Assembly (NCBI RefSeq): GCF_041053105.1
Contig: NZ_CP163444.1
Location: 5,766,001 to 5,830,000, forward strand
Origin: Streptomyces sp. R44
GTDB taxonomy: Bacteria > Actinomycetota > Actinomycetes > Streptomycetales > Streptomycetaceae
DNA: 64,000 nt
Direction of reading: 5' to 3'
Below the pieces are notes generated by a model. It ran no database searches and was not told the DNA's origin. It worked only from the letters and a program-made list of their open reading frames with translations. The translations under genes were made by a program, and so were the position numbers. Shown here in pieces: positions 25,017-33,805 of this stretch (positions within the stretch are counted from its first letter, which is position 1; every line of letters starts with the position of its first letter).

Positions 25017-27092
25017 CCGGGCCAGCGCCGCCCGGCACAGGGTCAGCAGCTTCTCGTCGAGATGGATGTCATGGGAGCCGGAACCGTCCTCCCGGGCGTT
25101 GTGACGGCGTCTGCGGGTCAGCTCCGTGAGGATCACCAGCTGCGCGCCCGAGGCCGCGGGACCCATCTCCGCCAGGCACTCCGCGATGTCCACGCGCGCG
25201 TGCCGGTTCTCCTCCCAGGCCGCCAGCAGCACCGGCAGCGACGCCGACGACTCGCCGGACACCCGCCACAGCGCCGCGGCGCTGCGGACCCGCACCCACA
25301 GGTCCCGTGCGACCAGACCCGGCAGGAGGGCGGGGGCCGCCTCGGCCGCCGCAGGGCCGATCTCGCCGAGGACCTGCGCGGCGGCGCACCAGTCCCCGCT
25401 CGGTGCGCCGGGCCGCAGCCACCGCTCCAGGGCGGGGAGCACGTCACCCCGGTCGCCCTCGGCCGCCCACAGCGCCCGGGCCGCCGCCGTGGCCACCGCG
25501 GCCGACTCCGCGGACAGGAGCTCCCGCACGTCCGGCACGGCCTCCCCGGCGGCGGGCCCGAAGGCCGCGAGCGTCCGCAGGGCGGCCTCCCTGACCCAGT
25601 CGCGCCGGTTCGCCGGCGCCCCGCGCAGCACCCGCAGCACCTCCGGCAGGGCCTGGCCGCCCCGCACGGCCGCCAGGGCGTACAGCAGCGGCGCCGCCCG
25701 GTCGTACAGCCGCTCGTCGAGCTCGACCTCCGCGAGCCTGCGCCGGAGCAGCGGGGCGAGCATCGCCGCCGAGGGCCCGAGCCCGTCCATGGCGTACAGC
25801 AGCTCGCGCCGCACCTCGGGCTCGTCCAGGGCCCGCGCGAGCAGCGGCACCGCGCGCGTGTCCCCGGCGCGGGCCAGCGCGAGCAGCGCCCCGTCCCGCC
25901 CGGACCGCCCGACGAAGCCCTGGACCGAGGGGGCGGCGCCCGGCCCCGCGGCGAGGCGGGCCGCCAGTGCGTCGGCGGCGGGCGCGCCCAGCTCGAAGAG
26001 CCGCTCCAGGAAGGACGTGGCCGCCTCGCGGAGCCGCGGCTCGGGATCCTGGAGCTGCGCGCCGACGAGCCGGACGACCTCCTCGTACCGCCCGCGCCAG
26101 ACCCGTATCAAACCGCCGCACAACCAGATCGCGTCCGAGCGCTGCCCCCAGTCCGGGCTGCGCAGCTGCGCGAGGATCAGCGCGATCCGGTCGTCGACCC
26201 GGTCGTCCAGCGCGGCGTGCAGGGTCCGCAGCAGCTCCTCCGTCCACGGCGCGGGCCGGCCGGCGGCATGCTCCTCCAGGAGCTCGCGGACCTGCCCGAT
26301 CAGCGTCGGCGTCGCGGCCCGCTCCGTGCCGGGGGAGGCCTGCCGGTTCGCCGAGGTCCTGATCTCCTCCAGCAGCCCCGTCACCCACGGCACCACGTCG
26401 TCCGGGATGTCGGCGGGCGCGCAGCGCGCCCGCTGGGCGAGTGCCGCGAGCCGCAGCCCGGGGTCGTGGGCGGCGCGGGCGAGCCAGCCGAGCCAGTCGA
26501 CGGTCTCGGTGCGCAGCGAGGCGTGCCGCAGGGCGATCCGCCCGACGGCGGCCACCAGGGCGAGCCGCACCTCGGTGTCCCGCTCGACGGTGAGCCGCTC
26601 CCGCAGCAGGTTCAGCACCCGGGCGGGCTCGGGGTGAAGCGAGGCGAGCGCGCACGGCGCGGCGAGCCGCACCTCGGGGTCGGGATCGGAGACGAGCCCG
26701 AGGAAGACGTCGGCACCGGCGGCGATGGCGGCGGCCGCCATCGCGTAGTTGGCGGCGGGGATGAACTCCTCGTCGTCGGAGCCGAATTCGTCCAGTTCCT
26801 CGTCGTCGTCATCGAGCTCGATCCCCCCGATGCTGGTGAGCAGCTCGACGATGCAGCCCCGGTCCTGGACACCGGGGTCGGCGACGAGTTCGAGCAGGAA
26901 GGGGATGCAGGCCAGCGTGGAGTCGTAGACGTCGCCCTGGTGGTGGACCGCGCCGTACATGCCGTCGAGTGCGGTCTCCCGCTCGGCGGGGTCGGCGGAG
27001 GCGAGTCCGCGGAGCAGCTCCGGCACGTCGTCCGCGGGGCCGTACGCGTGCCCCAGCGAGGCCCAGTCGACCTCCTCGATCCCCGTCAGCAT
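24996..27092 (-). CDS. Large HEAT-repeat protein
   Basis: The 698-residue soluble protein consists of serial two-helix repeats (for example SDPDPEVRLAAPCALASLH, LQDPEPRLREAATSFLERLF, VRELLSAESAAVATAAARALWAA, PGLVARDLWVRVRSAAALW). This is a HEAT/ARM scaffold that normally mediates protein-protein contact. An acidic insert DDDDEELDEF lies near residue 100. ATG at 27092 gives MLTGIEEVDWASLGHAYG, the common N-terminus of such Streptomyces proteins. It is monocistronic, with no functional hint from neighbours. Its last codons are part of a 23-bp tandem repeat. Confidence 0.88.
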   Translation of the reverse strand: MLTGIEEVDWASLGHAYGPADDVPELLRGLASADPAERETALDGMYGAVHHQGDVYDSTLACIPFLLELVADPGVQDRGCIVELLTSIGGIELDDDDEELDEFGSDDEEFIPAANYAMAAAAIAAGADVFLGLVSDPDPEVRLAAPCALASLHPEPARVLNLLRERLTVERDTEVRLALVAAVGRIALRHASLRTETVDWLGWLARAAHDPGLRLAALAQRARCAPADIPDDVVPWVTGLLEEIRTSANRQASPGTERAATPTLIGQVRELLEEHAAGRPAPWTEELLRTLHAALDDRVDDRIALILAQLRSPDWGQRSDAIWLCGGLIRVWRGRYEEVVRLVGAQLQDPEPRLREAATSFLERLFELGAPAADALAARLAAGPGAAPSVQGFVGRSGRDGALLALARAGDTRAVPLLARALDEPEVRRELLYAMDGLGPSAAMLAPLLRRRLAEVELDERLYDRAAPLLYALAAVRGGQALPEVLRVLRGAPANRRDWVREAALRTLAAFGPAAGEAVPDVRELLSAESAAVATAAARALWAAEGDRGDVLPALERWLRPGAPSGDWCAAAQVLGEIGPAAAEAAPALLPGLVARDLWVRVRSAAALWRVSGESSASLPVLLAAWEENRHARVDIAECLAEMGPAASGAQLVILTELTRRRRHNAREDGSGSHDIHLDEKLLTLCRAALARMERGVF

Positions 27093-27313
27093 TGCCAGGC
27101 CGCCTTCCCCGTGAGCGCTGTGCCAGGCAGCAAGTGTGCACCACAGGAGGGACAACAAGGCCGAACCGGCGACACCTGCCGCGCCCGGAGCGCCTGTTGC
27201 GACCTCTTTGCGCCATGTACGGTACGGAGCAAGGCAGTTGCGCTCGGTGTCCGAACGGGGGACACGCCGAGAGGGTTGACGGGGGTGGTCCCCCCGGCCC
27301 GTGGAGACGGCCC

Positions 27314-28222
27314 CTAGCCCTCCGACCGCACGCGGACGAACGCCGCCGTCTCGTGCCGCCCCGCGACCTGACGCAGCTCGACCGGGAGCGGCGGGTCGAC
27401 CCGGCGCACCGGCCCGTGCTCCGGGTCCTCCACGAGGGGCCCCGCGCGCCCGCCCGCCAGCTCGCCGACCTGACGCGACTGCGCCGGGGTCAGCCGGGGC
27501 GAGGTGGTCAGGATGCGGCCGTCGGGGAGCCGTACGACCAGGGCGCGGGGCCGCTCCGGCGGCCCGACGAGGCCGAGCAGCAGGGCGTCGCTCGTGTCGG
27601 CGTGCCGGATCTTGCGCCACTCCCAGGTCGAGCCCGCCCGGTAGGCCGAGCCGAGCCGCTTCGCGACGACCCCCTCGACGCCCGCCTCCCGCAGGTCGCG
27701 GAACCAGCCCCGCGCGGTCTCCTCGTCCGACGTCGCCAGGACCCGCTGGAGCGGCGGCTCGGCCTCCCGCAGCGCCGCGCCGAGCAGCTCCCACCGGTCG
27801 CGGAGCGGCAGCGCCCGCACGTCACGGCCGGGGACGGCGAGCAGGTCGAAGGCGACGTACGAGACGGGCACCCCGGTCCGTACCCGGTCGGCGTGCGTGC
27901 GGAGCAGGTCGGTGAAGCTCAGCCGGCCGTCCCGATAGGCGCACAGCTCGCCGTCCAGGACGATCCCCGGCGGCAGCTGCTCGCGCAGGTGCGCTGCGAT
28001 GTCGGGGAACTCCGGCGCGAGGTCCCGGCGGGAGCGGGACTGCAGGACGACCTTCCCGCCGTCGAGGACGAAGGCGAGCGCGCGGAACCCGTCGAGCTTG
28101 AGGGAGTACTGGAGCTCCCGGGGCGGCTCCGCCTGTGCGGGGATCTCGTCGGCGGCCCGGGGCCGCATGGGGTCGACGGGCGGAAGCAGCACGACGGCTC
28201 CGGGCCCGGGCTCCGGGTTCAC
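27314..28222 (-). CDS. ATP-dependent DNA ligase, LigD ligase-domain type (NHEJ)
   Basis: The 302-residue ligase has the nucleotidyltransferase motifs: KLDGFR with nucleophile Lys42, VLDGELCAY, YVAFDLLA, VEGVVAKR and WEWRKIR. An OB-fold segment with LVEDPEHGPVRRVDPPLPVELR follows. It corresponds to the ligase domain of LigD as a separate protein and seals breaks during non-homologous end joining. GTG at 28222 has GGAG eight bases upstream and starts just before the first conserved residues. An upstream in-frame ATG would add a 70-residue tail encoded by the 33-bp repeat array and is less likely. Polymerase and Ku genes are adjacent. Confidence 0.9.
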   Translation of the reverse strand: MNPEPGPGAVVLLPPVDPMRPRAADEIPAQAEPPRELQYSLKLDGFRALAFVLDGGKVVLQSRSRRDLAPEFPDIAAHLREQLPPGIVLDGELCAYRDGRLSFTDLLRTHADRVRTGVPVSYVAFDLLAVPGRDVRALPLRDRWELLGAALREAEPPLQRVLATSDEETARGWFRDLREAGVEGVVAKRLGSAYRAGSTWEWRKIRHADTSDALLLGLVGPPERPRALVVRLPDGRILTTSPRLTPAQSRQVGELAGGRAGPLVEDPEHGPVRRVDPPLPVELRQVAGRHETAAFVRVRSEG

Positions 28223-28256
28223 GGCCGGGCTCCCGCCCGCCAGGGGGGCCCGCTCG

Positions 28257-28454
28257 CGGCGCTTCCCGCGGCCCGCTGGGCCCGATAGACGGCACTTCCC
28301 GCGCCCCGCTGGACTCGGCGCGCGGCGCTTCCCGTCCGTCGTGGGGCTCCGCGCGCGGCACTTCCCGCGCCCCGCTGGGCCCCGTTCACGGCGCTCCCCG
28401 TCCGTCGTGGGGCTCCGCGCGCCGCACTTCCCGCGTGCCACCGGGCCCCGCTCA
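28257..28454. repeat. 33-bp tandem repeat array (six units) inside the NHEJ locus
   Basis: Six 33-base units start at 28257, 28290, 28323, 28356, 28389 and 28422; a partial seventh begins at 28455. All start CGGCRCTTCCCG or a one-base variant. Two subtypes are present: units 1, 2, 4 and 6 continue with a CCCGCTGG-like core, units 3 and 5 with TCCGTCGTGGGG. The array sits between the polymerase stop, which lies in unit 6, and the ligase start. 33 is a multiple of three and the minus frame is open through it. Confidence 0.9.
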
Positions 28455-29348
28455 CGGCAGGGCTCCCGCGCGCGCGGGCGCGAAGAGGGGCGCCATGAGG
28501 TCCCCGTACCGCTCCAGACGTGGCGCGATGTCGCCCATGAGAAGGGCGAGCTCCTCGGGGTCCCCGGCGGGGGCGGCGCAGCCCTCGACCTCCTCCCAGG
28601 TGACGGGCGCCGAGACGGCGGGCAGGGCGCGGGCCCGCAGGGTGTAGGGGGTGGCGGTGGTCTTGGCGGCGGCGTTCTGGCTGTGGTCGACGAAGACCTT
28701 CCCGGGCCGCAGGGCCTTCGCCATCCGGTGCGTGACGAGCCCCGGCAGCTCCGCCTCCGCCTCGACGGCGAGCCGCTTCGCGTACGCCGAGACGTCCCGG
28801 GACGGCGTGGGCTCGACGGGGACGAGCAGATGCAGCCCCTTGGAGCCGGAAGTCTTGGCGAAGGCCTCCAGACCGTCGGCGGCGAGCCGCTCGCGCAGAT
28901 GCAGGGCGACCCGGCAGCAGGCGGCGACGCCGGCGGGCGGCCCGGGGTCGAGGTCGAACACGAGCCGGTCGGCGACGGCGGGGGAGGAGGCCCGCCACTG
29001 GGGGGTGTGGAACTCGACGACGAGGTTCGCGGCCCACATGAGCGAGGAGAGGTCCTCGATCACGACCTGCCGGGCGCGGGGGTCCTCGGAGCGGGGCACG
29101 GGGGTGGTCCTCACCCAGGAGGGTGTGCCGGGCGGCGGATTCTTGGTGAAGAAGAGCTGCCCGTCGGGACCGTCGGGGTAGCGCAGGAAGGACACCGGGC
29201 GGTCGCGCAGATGGGGCAGGATCACGGGCCCGACGGTCGCGTAGTAGTGGAGGACCTCGCCCTTGGTGGTGCCGGTGAGCGGGTGGAGGACCTTGTCCAG
29301 GTTGCTGAGCGCCAGGCGCCGCCCCTCCACCTCTGTGATCGGCGTCAT
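28452..29348 (-). CDS. LigD-type NHEJ polymerase/primase
   Basis: The 298-residue archaeo-eukaryotic primase-fold polymerase fills and extends ends during NHEJ. Motif FDLDPG supplies the metal ligands Asp132 and Asp134; KTSGSKGLHLLVP is the nucleotide-binding Ser/Lys/His motif, and VFVDHSQNAAAKTTATPYTLR is the third conserved block. The polymerase domain is a stand-alone gene here, unlike the fused LigD of Pseudomonas or Mycobacterium, as is usual in Streptomyces. ATG at 29348. It diverges from ku across 50 bp, and the repeats begin exactly at its stop codon. Confidence 0.94.
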   Translation of the reverse strand: MTPITEVEGRRLALSNLDKVLHPLTGTTKGEVLHYYATVGPVILPHLRDRPVSFLRYPDGPDGQLFFTKNPPPGTPSWVRTTPVPRSEDPRARQVVIEDLSSLMWAANLVVEFHTPQWRASSPAVADRLVFDLDPGPPAGVAACCRVALHLRERLAADGLEAFAKTSGSKGLHLLVPVEPTPSRDVSAYAKRLAVEAEAELPGLVTHRMAKALRPGKVFVDHSQNAAAKTTATPYTLRARALPAVSAPVTWEEVEGCAAPAGDPEELALLMGDIAPRLERYGDLMAPLFAPARAGALP

Positions 29349-29398
29349 ACGATGAGAATCCCACGTTTCCGGACTCTTCGGCCCGAAAGGGAAGAATC

Positions 29399-30379
29399 GT
29401 GCGATCCATCTGGAACGGCGCCATATCCTTCGGGCTCGTCAGTATCCCGATCAAGCTGGTGAACGCCACCGAGAGCCGGTCCGTCTCCTTCCGCCAGATC
29501 CACACCGAGGACGGCGGCCGCGTCCGCTACAAGAAGGTGTGCGAGCTCGACGGGGAGGAGGTGCCCCAGGCGGAGATCGGCAAGGCGTACGAGGACGCCG
29601 ACGGGACCATGATCCCGGTCACCGACGAGGACCTGGCCGCGCTGCCGCTGCCCACCGCGAAGACGATCGAGATCGTCGCCTTCGTGCCGGCCGGCGAGAT
29701 CGATCCGCTCCAGATGGACGCCGCGTACTACCTCTCGGCGAACGGTGTGCCGGCGGCCAAGCCGTACACCCTGCTCCGGGAGGCGCTGAAGCGCAGCGAC
29801 AAGGTGGCGGTCGCGAAGTACGCCCTGCGGGGGCGGGAGCGGCTCGGCATGCTCCGGGTGGTGGACGACGTGATCGCCATGCACGGTCTGCTCTGGCCGG
29901 ACGAGATCCGCGCTCCCGAGGGCGTGGCCCCCGAGACCCCGGTCACGGTCCGTGAGGCCGAACTGGACCTGGCGGACGCCCTGATGGCCACGCTGGGCGA
30001 GGTCGACATCGCTTCCCTCCACGACGACTACCGGACGGCGGTCGAGGAGATGATCGCGGCGAAGGCGGCGGGCGGCGAGGGCGTCGCACCCCCGGCGCCG
30101 GGGGAGGAGGCGGGCGGAGGCCGGGTCATCGACCTGATGGCGGCCCTGGAGAGCAGCGTCCGGGCGGCCAGGGAGGCGCGCGGGGAGGACGCGGTGGTGA
30201 CGGAACTCAAGCCGAGGGGCGCGGCGAAGAAGGCGCCGGCGAAGAAGGCGGCGGCGAAAAAGACGACGGCCAAGAAGGAGACGGCCAAGAAGGAGACGGC
30301 CAAGAAGACTCCGGCCAAGAAGACCCCGGCGAAGAAGACTCCGGCGAAAAAGACGAGTCCACGCAAACGAACGGCCTGA
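29399..30379 (+). CDS. ku: Ku DNA end-binding protein
   Basis: Bacterial Ku is a homodimeric ring that binds broken DNA ends and recruits LigD. The 326-residue product starts MRSIWNGAISFGLVSIPIKLVNATE, has the conserved CELDGEEV, the beta-barrel core to about residue 250, and a C-terminal tail (about 275-326) of alternating AKK/TAKK/PAKK units ending SPRKRTA. Such Lys-rich tails add DNA affinity and ring threading. The start is GTG at 29399. The close divergence from the polymerase gene suggests a shared control region. Confidence 0.97.
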   Translation: MRSIWNGAISFGLVSIPIKLVNATESRSVSFRQIHTEDGGRVRYKKVCELDGEEVPQAEIGKAYEDADGTMIPVTDEDLAALPLPTAKTIEIVAFVPAGEIDPLQMDAAYYLSANGVPAAKPYTLLREALKRSDKVAVAKYALRGRERLGMLRVVDDVIAMHGLLWPDEIRAPEGVAPETPVTVREAELDLADALMATLGEVDIASLHDDYRTAVEEMIAAKAAGGEGVAPPAPGEEAGGGRVIDLMAALESSVRAAREARGEDAVVTELKPRGAAKKAPAKKAAAKKTTAKKETAKKETAKKTPAKKTPAKKTPAKKTSPRKRTA

Positions 30380-30421
30380 CGCCAACTCCCGCAGAAATCC
30401 CCCAAATCGCCTAAACGTCAC

Positions 30422-30451
30422 AAGCCCCCCGGATACCCCTCCGGGGGGCTT
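30422..30451 (+). terminator. Terminator after ku
   Basis: A perfect 12-bp stem (AAGCCCCCCGGA with TCCGGGGGGCTT) and a six-base loop lie 43 bases after the ku stop. Confidence 0.85.
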
Positions 30452-30646
30452 AGTGCTGCCCGAATCTGGGCAGAGAGGGTCGCGACCTGACCCGAACTAC
30501 CCGATTAACGAACAGAGTTATCTGTCCTTCGGACAACAGCTGGTCAAATCCTTGTTGCAGACCTGTCAAACGGGCGACTTCGCTGGCACGCTCACACCCG
30601 CAACACCACCCCCACAATCCCCACGCTTTTCAGCGAAGGAGCCCGC

Positions 30647-32257
30647 GTGACCCGCCAGCAGTCCTCGCACCGCCGCACCACCGCCCGCGCCGCCGCCCTC
30701 ATCGCCTCGGCCGCCATGGTCGTCGTCGGCGTCCAGACCGGATCCGCCAACGCCGACGTCCAGCGCGAGGCCGGTGCCACGGCGATCCAGCTGACCGGCA
30801 CCCAGCGCGCCGCCGCCATCCACGAGGCCCAGGGCGGGGCCGCGACGACCGCCCAGGCCATCGGCCTGCCGGCCCAGGAGAAGCTGGTCGTCCGGGACGT
30901 CGTCAAGGACGCGGACGGCACGGTCCACACGCGCTACGAGCGCACCTACGAGGGCCTTCCGGTCATCGGCGGCGACCTGGTCGTCCACCAGAAGAAGTCG
31001 GGCGCCCGCTCCACCACCAAGGCGACCGAGGCCCGGATATCCGTGGCGAGCACGACGCCGGCCGTCGACCGCGCCGCCGCCGGCAAGGCCGCCCTCGCCT
31101 CCGCCGCCAACGCGGACGAGGCCGTCTCCTCGGCCCGCAAGGTGATCTGGGCGGCCTCCGGCAAGCCCGTCCTCGCCTGGGAGTCGACCGTCACCGGCGT
31201 GCAGAAGGACGGCACCCCGAGCCGCCGCCAGGTCATCACCGACGCCACCACCGGCAAGGAGATCTTCTCCGTCGAGACGATCGAGACCGGCGTGGGCAAC
31301 ACGATGTACGCCGGCCAGGTCACCCTCGGCACCTCGGGCTCGTACAGCCTCACCGACGCCACGCGCGGCGGTCACAAGACGTACGACCTGAACGGCGGCA
31401 CGTCCGGCCAGGGCACCCTCTTCACCAACTCCACCGACACCTGGGGCAACGGCCTCGCGAGCAACCGCGAGACGGCGGCCGCGGACGCCCACTACGGCGC
31501 GGCGGTGACGTGGGACTTCTACAAGAACGAGCTCGGCCGCAGCGGCATCCGCGGTGACGGCGTCGCCGCGTACTCCCGCGTCCACTACGGCAGCGCGTAC
31601 GTGAACGCCTTCTGGGACGACTCCTGCTTCTGCATGACGTACGGCGACGGCATCAGCAACACCCACCCGCTCACGTCCCTCGACGTGGCCGGCCACGAGA
31701 TGTCCCACGGCCTGACCTCCTCCACCGCCAACCTCCGCTACAGCGGCGAGTCCGGCGGCCTGAACGAGGCGACCTCCGACATCCTCGGCACCTCCGTCGA
31801 GTGGTACGCCAACAACGCCTCCGACGCGGGCGACTACCTCATCGGCGAGAAGATCGACATCAACGGCAACGGCACGCCGCTCCGTTACATGGACAAGCCC
31901 AGCAAGGACGGCAGCTCGGCCGACTACTGGTCGAAGACGGTCGGCCGCCTCAACGTCCACTACTCCTCGGGCCCGGCCAACCACTTCTTCTACCTGCTGT
32001 CCGAGGGCAGCGGCACGAAGACCATCAACGGCGTCACCTACAACTCGCCGACCTACAACGGTTCCACGGTCACGGGCATCGGCCGCCAGGCCGCGTACAA
32101 GATCTGGTACAAGGCCCTCTCCACCTACATGACCTCCACCACGGGCTACGCCGGCGCCCGCACGGCCACCCTCTCGGCCGCCGCGGACCTGTACGGCACG
32201 GGCAGCACCCAGTACAACGCGGTCGCCTCCGCCTGGACCGCGATCAACGTCAAGTAA
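30647..32257 (+). CDS. Secreted M4 (thermolysin-like) neutral metallopeptidase
   Basis: The 536-residue preproenzyme has a signal peptide ending SANA, a FTP/PepSY propeptide (about 40-205) and a mature M4 domain. Zinc ligands are His350 and His354 of HEMSH and Glu374 of GGLNEATSD; Glu351 is catalytic. GPANHFFYLL carries the His of the C-terminal lobe. The spacing of 24 residues from first His to the third ligand equals thermolysin. GTG at 30647 has AAGGAG five bases upstream. It is a complete secreted general protease, monocistronic, with a strong terminator after it. The 195-bp leader after the ku terminator holds no other gene. Confidence 0.95.
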   Translation: MTRQQSSHRRTTARAAALIASAAMVVVGVQTGSANADVQREAGATAIQLTGTQRAAAIHEAQGGAATTAQAIGLPAQEKLVVRDVVKDADGTVHTRYERTYEGLPVIGGDLVVHQKKSGARSTTKATEARISVASTTPAVDRAAAGKAALASAANADEAVSSARKVIWAASGKPVLAWESTVTGVQKDGTPSRRQVITDATTGKEIFSVETIETGVGNTMYAGQVTLGTSGSYSLTDATRGGHKTYDLNGGTSGQGTLFTNSTDTWGNGLASNRETAAADAHYGAAVTWDFYKNELGRSGIRGDGVAAYSRVHYGSAYVNAFWDDSCFCMTYGDGISNTHPLTSLDVAGHEMSHGLTSSTANLRYSGESGGLNEATSDILGTSVEWYANNASDAGDYLIGEKIDINGNGTPLRYMDKPSKDGSSADYWSKTVGRLNVHYSSGPANHFFYLLSEGSGTKTINGVTYNSPTYNGSTVTGIGRQAAYKIWYKALSTYMTSTTGYAGARTATLSAAADLYGTGSTQYNAVASAWTAINVK

Positions 32258-32272
32258 CACAAGGCCAGAAGA

Positions 32273-32314
32273 AAGACCCCGCCCCCCGGCGACTCGCAAG
32301 GGGGGCGGGGTCTT
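32273..32314 (+). terminator. Terminator after the M4 protease gene
   Basis: A perfect 15-bp stem (32273-32287 with 32300-32314), rich in C/G with A on one side and TCTT on the other, and a 12-base loop. Confidence 0.85.
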
Positions 32315-32442
32315 CCTCATCCCTGTGCCGGCACCACGCCCTACGGTCCAGGAAGTCCACAGGTCGTAAACGATCTTCGCCCCAGGCTCGGCGAGGTGGA
32401 GTCACCGGGCGATCGGGCACAGCAGGGGCACGACCCGATCGG

Positions 32443-32703
32443 CTACTCGTAGACGACGGCCGCGCTGAGTGCCCGAGCGAAGAACGTCCAGTCGCCGTCC
32501 GGCGGCATCTCTTCGCCGAGATACCGATACGAGCCGGGCGAGTCAGTGATCCACGCAGCGAGCGCATCGAGGTAGTCCTCCACGGTGCGGTTCTCCCACT
32601 CCTCGCCCCGTCGTTTGAAGTCGTCGCAAAGTCCCTGGATCACGGCCACAAGGGACTCTCGCGTCATGACTTCCTTGAAGGGATCGGGCGCACCGTTCGA
32701 CAT
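32443..32703 (-). CDS. DUF7660-like small protein
   Basis: The 86-residue acidic protein begins MSNGAPDPFKEVMTRESLV and contains CDDFKRRGEEWENRTVEDYLDALAAWI, the pattern I associate with DUF7660 family proteins of unknown function. No membrane segment. ATG at 32703. Such proteins often occur in contact-dependent or toxin-immunity neighbourhoods, but nothing here shows this directly. It is the first gene of the accessory segment. Confidence 0.7.
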   Translation of the reverse strand: MSNGAPDPFKEVMTRESLVAVIQGLCDDFKRRGEEWENRTVEDYLDALAAWITDSPGSYRYLGEEMPPDGDWTFFARALSAAVVYE

Positions 32704-32712
32704 GGCTGGACC

Positions 32713-32982
32713 CTAGCGTGGTCGGTCGTCTGCTACTTCGCCGCCCATGGCATCGAGCAAACGCTGCCGCGCCTCGTCCAGGCGGCTCACATAGTCCGGC
32801 ATGAATACCTAGGGCAGCGTCGTCTCAAGGGTGCCGGAGATCGCGTAGATCCCGGACCAGACCGCGCGGTCCGGCACGATGGCGTCCAGCTCGTCGGACC
32901 GCATCATGACGTCGTAGAGCCAGTCGGACAGGACGAACGCCTGGTCGCGCGTGAGCTCGATGAGCACCGATTCGTCGTCCAC
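32713..32982 (-). pseudogene. Small conserved protein with an in-frame TAG
   Basis: From GTG at 32982 the frame encodes DDESVLIELTRDQAFVLSDWLYDVMMRSDEL and ...SGTLETTLP, then TAG at 32809-32811. The same frame continues for 31 codons (VFMPDYVSRLDEARQRLLDAM) to a second stop at 32713. The text across the stop reads TLP-x-VFMPDY, so one substitution (for example GAG to TAG) has split a gene of about 89 codons. Function unknown; the pattern ELTRDQAFVLSDWL recurs in small Streptomyces proteins. No good ribosome site is seen. Confidence 0.65.
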
Positions 32983-32984
32983 GC

Positions 32985-33180
32985 GGTCACGGTACGCGAC
33001 GGTCGGCTGGGACACGCCTGGGATCGCTCCGAGGTCACCACGGTGACTCCCGCTGCGAGCATTCTTGTGATCACTAGGTCCGCCAGTTCGCCACCACAGA
33101 TCAGTGACGCCATCGGCGGGTCCCTTTTCATGATCGGCAGGTAGGCGTCGTCGAAGCGATGCAGCTCCCACTGGTCAACT
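32985..33180 (-). pseudogene. Remnant of an unknown protein
   Basis: A minus-strand frame shows a coherent protein-like text (WELHRFDDAYLPIMKRDPPM, then LICGGELADLVITRMLAAGVTVVTSERSQA) but has no start codon before its first internal ATG and is closed by a stop not far upstream. It ends in the frame adjacent to the preceding small gene. I read it as a gene fragment truncated at its 5' end. I do not recognise the family. Confidence 0.4.
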
Positions 33181-33316
33181 TTGGGGCGGAGCTGTCATGA
33201 GTCACTGGTCGGACGGCCTTACCTCCGGCGCGCCTTGGCGCCCCTCCCGTCTGCTGTCGACCCGCACACTTGGGGAACGGACACAGGTCATCGTGCTCAG
33301 GCGACACGCCCATCAG

Positions 33317-33805
33317 TCACGGTGATACCGGTACCGACGCGGTACCGACGCGGAGCGACCACACCGGCCTCCGCCGCATCGCGGCAGCAGCTGCTCCCTG
33401 CCCGCCCGTTCCCGGTGGCGTGGTCGCTCGGAGGCAGGCTGTGGCTGCCCGCGCACAGCGCGGCGCGCGCGGTCCGTCGCCCCCCTCGGTCGCACCTCCC
33501 TCTACTATCCGCAGGACGAGCAGCGCGGAGAAGGATTTGACCTCGTGGCTGGTGAACCTGTCGGGGAAGCCATCGACTTCCGCCTGCCGCTGCGCGGGGG
33601 GCATGGGGAGAATCGCGGAGCAGAGCACCGCCTTACCGATCTCCTCAAGAGCGAGAGCCGCGTTGGCGTAGGCGACCGACCAGATCCCTGCGTCGAGGAT
33701 CAGTCGCGCGGCGTGCAGCAGGTCGCGGGCGTGCTTGAACGCCTCTCGCCCGATGTCTATCAGGATCCGGTCCGCCATCTCCGGGTCGCTGGGCAGGGTG
33801 GTCAT
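33317..33805 (-). CDS. AbiV-family abortive infection protein, C-terminally truncated
   Basis: The 162-residue product begins MTTLPSDPEMADRILIDIG and matches the AbiV pattern: an Asn/Ala-rich helix, AYANAALALEEIGKAVL (Glu54, Glu55, Lys58), and FTSHEVKSFSALLVLRIV with the His-x-x-Lys motif at about 87-90. After residue 101 the text turns into low-complexity Gly/Ala/Arg/Pro sequence without AbiV features. The conserved domain is therefore cut, and the tail is read from unrelated DNA. AbiV proteins block phage translation in Lactococcus; whether this shortened copy works is doubtful. It lies among integrase remnants. Confidence 0.7.
   Translation of the reverse strand: MTTLPSDPEMADRILIDIGREAFKHARDLLHAARLILDAGIWSVAYANAALALEEIGKAVLCSAILPMPPAQRQAEVDGFPDRFTSHEVKSFSALLVLRIVEGGATEGGDGPRAPRCARAATACLRATTPPGTGGQGAAAAAMRRRPVWSLRVGTASVPVSP

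Noticed and set aside
28257..28454. 33-bp repeats as a CRISPR array
   Set aside because: Units are directly adjacent with no spacers of unique sequence, and no cas genes are present.
30453..30650. 65-codon plus-strand frame before the M4 protease
   Set aside because: No ribosome site, no coherent protein text, and it overlaps the ku terminator and the protease ribosome site.
33128..33313. 61-codon minus-strand frame MGVSPEHDD...
   Set aside because: Composition is random-like and a competing frame of the same DNA reads more like a protein fragment.
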